A program made the position numbers and the translations under genes. The notes beneath the pieces are model-generated. The model was not told the DNA's origin. It saw only the letters and a list, made by a program, of their open reading frames with translations, and ran no database searches. From assembly GCA_964242575.1 (NCBI GenBank), contig CAXTCN010000014.1, forward strand, positions 1-64,000: DNA of 64,000 nucleotides, written 5' to 3'. Position 1 is the stretch's first letter. Every line of letters begins with the position of its first letter. The DNA is from JANPPS01 sp964242575 (lineage in GTDB: Bacteria > Pseudomonadota > Alphaproteobacteria > Acetobacterales > Acetobacteraceae). Below are positions 56,692 to 64,000 of the stretch, piece after piece.

Positions 56692-56765
56692 GCGCCTGTA
56701 GCTCAGTTGGTTAGAGCGGGCCGCTCATAACGGCTTGGTCGCAGGTTCGAGTCCTGCCGGGCGCA
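56692..56765 (+). tRNA. tRNA-Ile2 (CAU anticodon, lysidine type)
   Basis: A 74-nt cloverleaf without encoded CCA: acceptor GCGCCTG with CGGGCGC, D-loop AGTTGGTTAGA, anticodon loop CTCATAA with CAT, T-arm TTCGAGT. The anticodon stem/variable region CGGCTTGGTCGCAGG resembles tRNA-Ile2 genes rather than elongator tRNA-Met, so C34 is probably modified to lysidine by TilS. It ends 24 bp before ettA. Confidence 0.88.
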
Positions 56766-56789
56766 CGCGACAGATCCCAGGGAGCCTCC

Positions 56790-58469
<1,680 letters not shown>

Positions 58470-58480
58470 GCCAGTGCCGT

Positions 58481-58502
58481 CCTCCCCCGTGCGCGGGGGA
58501 GG
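58481..58502 (+). terminator. GC-rich hairpin between ettA and the GNAT gene
   Basis: CCTCCCCC (58481-58488) pairs perfectly with GGGGGAGG (58495-58502) over a six-base loop. There is no U-run, so it would be a Rho-independent-like but weak terminator of ettA. The 3' arm also contains the only purine-rich ribosome-binding candidate for the downstream GTG at 58512. Confidence 0.45.
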
Positions 58503-58511
58503 GCCGAGGCC

Positions 58512-59045
58512 GTGAACCCGGCCTGGCATATTCGCACTGGACGCCTGCTGCTGACGCCGGTCGGCTGGGCGGACCTGCCGGAGTTGCGCGCGCTCAAGGG
58601 TGACCCCAGGGTGTATGGCCAGATGCTGGGCGGCGTCCGCAGCCCGGCCGAAGTTGCGGTGGACCTGGTGCAGGAAGCCGCCTACTGGGCGACGCGCGGC
58701 GTGGGCATGTGGATGGTGCGGACGACGGACGGCGCGGCAATTGGCCTTACCGGACTGCACGACCGTTCCGACGGGCGCAGCCCAGCGCTGCGTTTCGCAA
58801 TCCGGCCGGAACTGCGAGGGCAGGGCCTGGCGCGTGAGGCGGCCGGCGCGGCGCTGCGATTTGCACACGACCGTGCCGGCCTGGAGCGGGTCGTTGCGGT
58901 GGCCCGCGAGGCGAACCTTTCATCCCGCACGGTTCTGGGCGCCATCGGCATGCGCCAGGTGGACAGCTTCGACCGGAATGGCGACCGCGTGCTGGTGTAT
59001 GAGAGCCGGGTTAGCCCGAAACCTGCTGACGCATGGCGCCGATAA
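58512..59045 (+). CDS. GNAT family N-acetyltransferase
   Basis: A 177-residue acetyltransferase of the RimJ/RimL-like type. RTGRLLLTPVGWADLPELRAL, IGLTGLHDRSD, IRPELRGQGLAREAAGAAL (CoA loop) and AREANLSSRTVLGAIGMRQV are characteristic. The substrate is unknown. GTG start; its 3' end overlaps the convergent mlaC by 35 bp. Confidence 0.9.
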   Translation: MNPAWHIRTGRLLLTPVGWADLPELRALKGDPRVYGQMLGGVRSPAEVAVDLVQEAAYWATRGVGMWMVRTTDGAAIGLTGLHDRSDGRSPALRFAIRPELRGQGLAREAAGAALRFAHDRAGLERVVAVAREANLSSRTVLGAIGMRQVDSFDRNGDRVLVYESRVSPKPADAWRR

Positions 59046-59601
59046 GCGCGTCCACGTTGCTGCCGTTTCGACCTAAAAATGAGGCGTAATCGTTACGCTG
59101 CGTCAGCCGTAGGCTGGTGCCCTCAGCTTTCACATCCACGATTTTGGGCCGGCCACCAACGTTGCTGACAATCCACTGCACGTTGTTGGGCTGCTGGTTC
59201 GGGCGGCGAATGACGGTGCCGACCGCGGCGCCTTCCTCGGACTGCGTGGTTTGCGTGGGCGTGAACGTGACCCCTTGGAACTCACCGAGCCTGCCGAACA
59301 CGTTGTTGAGCAGTACGGCGCGGAACAGGCGGGTGTACTCCTGCTGTTGCTGCGGTGTCGCGGTGCGCCAGAAGCGGCCGAGGGTGAATCGGGCGATGCC
59401 CTCCACGTCCACCGCATTCTCGACCAACGGACCCAGGCGCTGTTTTTTAGTTTCGTAGGACCCCGGCCCGTTCACGATTTCGGTGAGCGAATTGCCAAGT
59501 TGGACCACGAACGCGGTCGGATCGCTGCCCTGCGCCCAAACCCGTGGCCCGGCAACGAGGGTGGCTGCGCTCAGGAGCAGCAGCATACGGCGTGTCAGCA
59601 T
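59011..59601 (-). CDS. mlaC: Periplasmic phospholipid-binding protein MlaC
   Basis: A 196-residue protein with a signal peptide (MLTRRMLLLLSAATLVAG, cleavage near VWA). GRFWRTATPQQQQEYTRLF, a NxF core and the later VDVKAEGTSLRLTQRNDYASFL match the MlaC/Ttg2D family, which ferries phospholipids between MlaA and the inner membrane MlaFEDB complex. mlaA is directly upstream. The ABC genes mlaFED are not in the window. Confidence 0.93.
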   Translation of the reverse strand: MLTRRMLLLLSAATLVAGPRVWAQGSDPTAFVVQLGNSLTEIVNGPGSYETKKQRLGPLVENAVDVEGIARFTLGRFWRTATPQQQQEYTRLFRAVLLNNVFGRLGEFQGVTFTPTQTTQSEEGAAVGTVIRRPNQQPNNVQWIVSNVGGRPKIVDVKAEGTSLRLTQRNDYASFLGRNGSNVDALIGAMRQQVSG

Positions 59602-59616
59602 TGAAGAAGCCTTTGG

Positions 59617-60396
59617 TCAGCGATTGAGGAACCAAGCCGGGACGGTGGCGCGGTCATCGTTGCGCGTCACTTCGATCGCCGACCGTCGATTCTGACGGTA
59701 TAGGCTGCGGAAAGTTGCGTATGGGTCGAGTGCGCTTTTTTTGATGTTGTCCACAGGGTCCAGCAGCCGTTCCCGCGCGTCCACCGCGCCGACAGCGGTG
59801 CGGGAGATGCGCAAGGCGGTGATGCCGCCAAAGCTCGCATAGGTGAACGGGTCCAACACGATGTTGCCGGCGAACCCAGTGGCATCACGCGGGTTGCTCG
59901 GGCCAAGGACAGGCAGGAACAGGAATGGACCCTCGCCGACGCCCCACAATGCCATCGTCACGCCAAAATCGGTGTCATGCTCGGGATAGCCAAGGCTTGT
60001 CGCCACGTCGAACAGGCCGCCCACGCCGGCGGTGCTGTTGATGAGGAAGCGCATGACGGTGTCGCCTGCCCGGCGCGGCCGGGTTTGCAGCACGTCATTG
60101 GCGAAGATGATGGGCGAAGACAGGTTCGCGAGCACGTTGTGGACTGGCCGCCGCACCGCGTCCGGCACAGCAGACCGGTATCCACGCGCAACCGGCGCCA
60201 GGAAGTAGGTGTCAAGCGTGTCGTTCACCTTATAGAACACGCGGTTGGTCGGCTCGGCCGGGTCATTGTTCTCCTGGTACTCGGCCAGGGCATCAGGGTC
60301 GCTCGCGGGCGGGCGGGCGGCGCAGGCGGACACGAGCAGCAGGGCGATGACCACGAATAGCCGGGCTGACGGGGGATGACCAAGCGAAGACGGCAT
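59617..60396 (-). CDS. mlaA: Outer-membrane lipid asymmetry lipoprotein MlaA (VacJ)
   Basis: A 259-residue lipoprotein with lipobox VSAC near residue 25. NDPAEPTNRVFYKVNDTLDT, RFLINSTAGVGGLFD, HDTDFGVTMALWGVGEGPFLFLPVLGPSNPRDATG are the conserved VacJ segments. It removes misplaced phospholipids from the outer leaflet and passes them to MlaC, encoded 15 bp downstream. Confidence 0.95.
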   Translation of the reverse strand: MPSSLGHPPSARLFVVIALLLVSACAARPPASDPDALAEYQENNDPAEPTNRVFYKVNDTLDTYFLAPVARGYRSAVPDAVRRPVHNVLANLSSPIIFANDVLQTRPRRAGDTVMRFLINSTAGVGGLFDVATSLGYPEHDTDFGVTMALWGVGEGPFLFLPVLGPSNPRDATGFAGNIVLDPFTYASFGGITALRISRTAVGAVDARERLLDPVDNIKKSALDPYATFRSLYRQNRRSAIEVTRNDDRATVPAWFLNR

Positions 60397-60474
60397 TGTG
60401 GACCCTTTGTTCGAACGACGGCAAACCGCCCCTGAAACGACACTCTATCAGAGACTGCATTAAGACAACGTGTG

Positions 60475-60503
60475 CAGGGTGTGATTTTGCGGCGCGCACC
60501 CTG
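60475..60503. repeat. Inverted repeat upstream of metF
   Basis: CAGGGTG (60475-60481) and CACCCTG (60497-60503) form a 7-bp inverted repeat with a 15-base spacer in the region between mlaA and metF. It could be an operator or a leader hairpin for metF; no known riboswitch consensus was recognised. Confidence 0.4.
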
Positions 60504-60557
60504 TATATCAATGGCAAGCTCGCCGACCTGGCTCGATCATAACCCGGATGCCACACG

Positions 60558-61544
60558 ATGAACCAGATTTTCGCCCCAGCACCGCAGTCGGACGCCACGC
60601 TTGAGCGTTGGCTGACCGGGCCGCGTTTTCCGGCCCTGCCAGCCCGTCCAGCCGCCATGCTACCCCCGGCCCTGTCATTCGAGTTCTTTCCGCCCAAGAA
60701 CGACGCGTTGGAGGCGCAGCTCTGGACCTGCATCCGCCGGCTGGAGCCGATGCAGCCCCGGTTCGTGTCCGTGACCTACGGCGCAGGCGGCACCACCCAG
60801 GCCCGCACCCACGCGACGGTGGCGCGGATCGCGCAGGAAACGCAGCTTACCGCCGCCGCGCACCTGACTTGTGTCGGCGCGTCCCGCGGCGAGGTGGATG
60901 ACGTGGCCCGGCAGTACTGGGACGCGGGCGTGCGGCATATAGTGGCCCTGCGCGGCGACGCACCGCCGGGCGAGGAGTATGCGCCGCACGCGGATGGCTA
61001 TGCCTACGCCGCGGACCTGGTGGCCGGGTTGAAGCGGGTGGCGGATTTTGAGATTTCAGTGGCCGCTTATCCGGAGACGCACCCGTCCGCGCAAAGCGCG
61101 CAGCACGACCTCGACAACCTGAAGCGCAAGCTGGATGCCGGCGCCACCCGAGCCATCACGCAGTACTTCTTTGATGGCACGGTGTTCCTGAACTTCCTGG
61201 ACCGGGCGCTCGCGGCCGGCATCACCGCGCCGGTCGTGCCCGGCATCATGCCGGTTTCCAACTACGCCCAGGCGGCGAAGTTCAGCGCCATGTGCGGCGC
61301 GACCGTGCCGGAGTGGCTTGGCGCGATGTTCGAGGGCACCGAGCAGGACCCGGAGACTCGGCGCATGATCGCCGCCATCGTCGCCGCCGAGCAGGTCCGG
61401 CTTTTGCAGGCGAATGGCGTGGACGAGTTCCACTTCTACACGCTGAACCGTCCGGACCTCACCTACGCCATCGCGCATCTGCTGGGCGTGCGGGCCACCA
61501 CCGGTGCAGCCGCCGGTACACCGGCCGCAGCAGGAAGGGGCTGA
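60558..61544 (+). CDS. metF: Methylenetetrahydrofolate reductase
   Basis: A 328-residue FAD-dependent enzyme making 5-methyl-THF for methionine synthesis. SFEFFPPKNDALE carries the catalytic Glu; VTYGAGGTTQART, HLTCVGASR, ALRGDAPPG and ITQYFFDG follow. An N-terminal extension of about 38 residues precedes the core; starting at MLPPALSFEFFPP (60657) is possible. The 3' end overlaps the convergent BASS transporter gene by 86 bp. Confidence 0.95.
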   Translation: MNQIFAPAPQSDATLERWLTGPRFPALPARPAAMLPPALSFEFFPPKNDALEAQLWTCIRRLEPMQPRFVSVTYGAGGTTQARTHATVARIAQETQLTAAAHLTCVGASRGEVDDVARQYWDAGVRHIVALRGDAPPGEEYAPHADGYAYAADLVAGLKRVADFEISVAAYPETHPSAQSAQHDLDNLKRKLDAGATRAITQYFFDGTVFLNFLDRALAAGITAPVVPGIMPVSNYAQAAKFSAMCGATVPEWLGAMFEGTEQDPETRRMIAAIVAAEQVRLLQANGVDEFHFYTLNRPDLTYAIAHLLGVRATTGAAAGTPAAAGRG

Positions 61545-62445
61545 GGAACAGCGGGAACTGGCATAGGCCAAAGAACAGCGCGATGCGCGGATCGGCGGCA
61601 GCCGGCAGCACGGCGAGGTACAGCGCCATGTTGCGGTTGTCGCTCATCAGCCCGGCCGTGGCGGCGGCATAGGTGTCCATGCGCCTGAACGCTGCCGCCG
61701 TCAACAAATTAAGGCCGTAACCCACCGCGAACGCCGCCAGCACCGCCTGCGCCACCCAGGCCGGATCGGCGGCGACGCGTGCGGATAGGCCGTCCATCAC
61801 CGCGAACCCGTAAAACACCAAGAACCACACCAGCAGCCCGTCCGTCGCGTCAGCCCAGCGGGCCAGCCGAACCGGGCCGACTACCCGGCGCAAAATCAGC
61901 GACAGCCCCATTGGCACGCCGACAATGAGGCACAGCCGGCCCATAAACGCGGTGACCGAAATCGACAGGTCCACGCCCATCAGCAGCAACGCTATCGGCG
62001 GCGCGGTCAGCGGTATCAGGAACGTGGTAGCCAACGTGACCACCAGGGACAACTCGGGGTCAAGCCCGACCATGCGCGCGAACGCCGGGCTGCTGGTGGC
62101 GGCGCAGCCAGTGGCAAAGATCACGACGCCGTTGGCAATGCCGGGGTCGAGGTCCAACGGCAGGATGGCGGCCCACGCCAGCACCGGGCACGCCAGAAGC
62201 TGGAACGCGACCAGTGCCGCCACCCGGTCCGGCCGCCGCAGATGCGCGATGGCGCCGGCAATGTCCACCCGCAGCAGCACCAGGGTCATCATTAACAGGA
62301 CGTTCGGCGCGATGAAGTCCCGGAACGCGGACGCGAGCCCGGGCGACAGCACGCCGCCGAAGATGCCGGCCGCCAGCAACAGCGACCCATGCCGGGCCGA
62401 CAGGGCGAGCAAAGGGGTCAAGCCGCCAACCCGGACGCTGCCCAC
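61459..62445 (-). CDS. Bile acid:sodium symporter family (BASS) transporter
   Basis: A 328-residue membrane protein with about ten helices. DPGIANGVVIFATGCAATSSPAF is the BASS crossover region and SDNRNMALYLAVL is close to the family C-terminal motif. The real substrate is probably an organic anion. GTG 62445 start, with TTG 62421 as alternative. Divergent from uvrD across a gap of about 80 bp. Confidence 0.85.
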   Translation of the reverse strand: MGSVRVGGLTPLLALSARHGSLLLAAGIFGGVLSPGLASAFRDFIAPNVLLMMTLVLLRVDIAGAIAHLRRPDRVAALVAFQLLACPVLAWAAILPLDLDPGIANGVVIFATGCAATSSPAFARMVGLDPELSLVVTLATTFLIPLTAPPIALLLMGVDLSISVTAFMGRLCLIVGVPMGLSLILRRVVGPVRLARWADATDGLLVWFLVFYGFAVMDGLSARVAADPAWVAQAVLAAFAVGYGLNLLTAAAFRRMDTYAAATAGLMSDNRNMALYLAVLPAAADPRIALFFGLCQFPLFLSPFLLRPVYRRLHRWWPARPADARWRR

Positions 62446-62470
62446 GCGGCTATTGAGTCGTCTTGGCCGC

Positions 62471-62485
62471 GTTCGCCGCCTGTTC
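62471..62485. promoter_or_regulatory. LexA (SOS) box upstream of uvrD
   Basis: A perfect GTTC-N7-GTTC (62471-62474, 62482-62485) lies 38 bp before ATG 62524 and 8 bp before an in-frame ATG at 62494. This is the consensus alphaproteobacterial LexA site; uvrD is SOS-regulated in other bacteria. It lies between uvrD and the divergent BASS gene. Confidence 0.78.
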
Positions 62486-62523
62486 TATATCCCATGCGTG
62501 ACCCAGCCCCTTCCCGACGCACC

Positions 62524-64000
62524 ATGACCGACTACCTCGCCCGCTTGAACCCCGAACAGCGCGCGGCTGTCGAGGCGGTGGACGGCCCGGTGCTGGTGCT
62601 CGCCGGCGCTGGGACTGGCAAAACCCGCGTGCTGACCACCCGGTTCGCGCACATCCTGCTGACCGGACGGGCGGCGCCGGGCCAGGTGCTGGCGGTGACG
62701 TTCACCAACAAGGCCGCGAAGGAGATGCGGGAGCGGGTCGGCCACATCCTCGGCCGGCCGGCCGAGGGCCTGTGGCTCGGCACCTTCCATGCGCTGTGCG
62801 CCCGCATGTTGCGGCGTCATGCGGAGTTGGTGGGCCTCACGTCCGGGTTCACGATCCTCGACACGGACGACCAGCTCCGCCTGTTGAAGCAGGTGATGGA
62901 GGCCGCTCACATCGACCCGAAGCGCTGGGCGCCGCCTGCCTTGATGGGGATGATCCAGCGCTGGAAGGACCGCGGCCTCACGCCGGACCGGGTGACCGCG
63001 GTGGAGGAGGGCGACTTCGCCGGCGGCCAGTCGCGCACGCTGTATGCGGCGTATCAGGCCCGGTTGAAACAGCTCAACACCGCCGATTTTGGGGATCTGC
63101 TGCTGCACATGACCGAGGTGCTGCGCAACCAGCCCGACGTGCTGGCGCAATATCACCGCATGTTCCGCTACGTGCTGGTGGACGAGTACCAGGACACCAA
63201 CCTGGTGCAGTACCTCTGGCTGCGCTTGCTGGCGCAGTCGCACAAGAACATCTGCTGCGTGGGCGACGACGACCAATCGATCTACTCGTGGCGTGGCGCG
63301 GAGGTCGAGAACATCCTTCGTTTTGAGAAGGATTTTCCCGGCGCGCAGATCGTGCGGCTGGAGCGCAACTACCGCTCCACCGTGCCGATCTTGGGCGCAG
63401 CCGCCGGGCTGATCGCCAACAACGAGGGGCGGCTCGGCAAGACGCTCCGCTCCGGCCGCAACGACGCGCATGGCGACAAGGTGAGCGTCATCAGTCTGTG
63501 GGACTCGGACGAGGAGGCGCGCATGGTCGGTGACCGGGCTGAGACCCTGCGGCGCGATGGCCACCGGCTATCGGAGATGGCGATCCTGGTGCGCACCAGC
63601 GCGCAGACCCGGGCGTTCGAGGAGCGCATGATTACCCTGGGCCTGCCGTACCGCGTGGTGGGCGGCTTGCGCTTTTATGAGCGGGCCGAAATCCGCGACG
63701 CCATCGCCTACCTCCGCGTGCTGCACCAGCCAGCGGACGACCTGGCGTTCGAGCGCATCGTGAACCTGCCGCGCCGCGGCGTGGGCGACGTGGCGCTGCG
63801 GTCCATGCACATCGCGGCGCGCGAACAGGGCGTGCCGCTCGCCCTGGCCTGCGAGCGAATGCTGGCGTCCGGCGTGCTTAAGGGCCGGATGCGGGCGGCG
63901 CTGGCGGAAATGTTTCAGGCGTTCGCCCGCTGGCGGGAGGCGCTGCCGCGCGACGGCCATGTGCTGGTGGCCGCGACGGTGCTGGACGAGAGCGGCTACA
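62524..64000 (+). CDS. uvrD: ATP-dependent DNA helicase UvrD/PcrA (3' end beyond the window)
   Basis: The first 492 residues of an SF1A helicase, cut by the window end. Q-motif LNPEQRAAV, Walker A LAGAGTGKTRVL, TFTNKAAKEM, Walker B VLVDEYQDTN, motif III CVGDDDQSIYSWRGA and motif IV LERNYRST are all present. The start could be ATG 62494, ten codons upstream in frame. It unwinds DNA in excision and mismatch repair. Confidence 0.96.
   Translation, partial: MTDYLARLNPEQRAAVEAVDGPVLVLAGAGTGKTRVLTTRFAHILLTGRAAPGQVLAVTFTNKAAKEMRERVGHILGRPAEGLWLGTFHALCARMLRRHAELVGLTSGFTILDTDDQLRLLKQVMEAAHIDPKRWAPPALMGMIQRWKDRGLTPDRVTAVEEGDFAGGQSRTLYAAYQARLKQLNTADFGDLLLHMTEVLRNQPDVLAQYHRMFRYVLVDEYQDTNLVQYLWLRLLAQSHKNICCVGDDDQSIYSWRGAEVENILRFEKDFPGAQIVRLERNYRSTVPILGAAAGLIANNEGRLGKTLRSGRNDAHGDKVSVISLWDSDEEARMVGDRAETLRRDGHRLSEMAILVRTSAQTRAFEERMITLGLPYRVVGGLRFYERAEIRDAIAYLRVLHQPADDLAFERIVNLPRRGVGDVALRSMHIAAREQGVPLALACERMLASGVLKGRMRAALAEMFQAFARWREALPRDGHVLVAATVLDESGY

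Noticed and set aside
56692..56765. Elongator tRNA-Met
   Set aside because: The anticodon is CAT, but the stem and variable loop (GGCTTGGTCGC) fit tRNA-Ile2 better. Not fully excluded.
60397..60557. SAM-II or SAH riboswitch before metF
   Set aside because: The region was read for the known pseudoknot consensus and it was not found; only a 7-bp inverted repeat is present.

Overview
The window is GC-rich chromosomal DNA from an alphaproteobacterium, most likely a member of the Acetobacteraceae/Rhodospirillales. The evidence is a Ros/MucR zinc-finger regulator, an OlsB-type ornithine lipid acyltransferase, DUF1489 and DUF2244 proteins, a RutE-type nitroreductase, the gyrA-coaD-peptidylprolyl isomerase order, and two perfect GTTC-N7-GTTC (LexA) boxes in front of uvrA/ssb and uvrD. 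The assignment rests on family recognition and gene order only; no database search was possible.

Left part (1-17.2 kb), mostly housekeeping. It opens with a molybdenum hydroxylase pair (iorA, start of iorB). Next is a tRNA-Arg(CCU) gene interrupted in its anticodon loop by a 224-nt group I intron. Then come an M19 dipeptidase and an aldo/keto reductase, DUF1489-nth divergent from DUF2244, and an XRE regulator with lnt and a 2-hydroxyacid dehydrogenase. After these lie olsB, a Fur gene that has lost its C-terminal domain, mucR, and a TusA-like gene. A seven-gene operon follows (nfuA-rutE-modA-modB-modC-tsaB-rimI). The section ends with a Tat-exported 5'-nucleotidase and a small HAD-like gene. 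Molybdenum use recurs: modABC imports molybdate, and both IorAB and MsrP (41 kb) need a molybdenum cofactor.

Middle part (17.2-32.7 kb), an exopolysaccharide locus with lower GC, alternative start codons and several decayed genes. It encodes a Wzc/GumC-like polysaccharide co-polymerase with an Arg in place of the Walker A Lys, a secreted clan GH-A-like glycosidase, three GT4 glycosyltransferases, a Wzx flippase, a Wzy-like polymerase/ligase and an aldo/keto reductase. A GMC oxidoreductase is split by a G-tract frameshift and a second compensating shift. The locus also carries a deleted acyltransferase-3 gene, a fragment resembling a carbohydrate-binding domain, and remnants of transposases. 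No Wza exporter or initiating sugar-phosphate transferase is inside the window. Near-perfect translational coupling (1-4 bp overlaps) runs from the first glycosyltransferase to the aldo/keto reductase.

Right part (32.7-64 kb), metabolism, transport and genome maintenance. It starts with a transglutaminase-like/ATP-grasp-alpha-E pair, a DAO-type FAD oxidoreductase and a complete TRAP transporter (dctMQP), then a Nudix hydrolase, msrP with a small coupled membrane gene, a PLP D-cysteine desulfhydrase-like enzyme and a phytase-like esterase domain protein. tRNA-Lys, a periplasmic cyclophilin, coaD, gyrA and ssb precede SOS-linked uvrA and a DUF155 membrane protein. The last stretch has a single-domain response regulator, a beta-propeller protein, a sterol-desaturase family enzyme, ppa, tRNA-Ile2, ettA, a GNAT, mlaC and mlaA, metF, a BASS-family transporter, and finally the 5' two-thirds of uvrD/pcrA, cut by the window edge.
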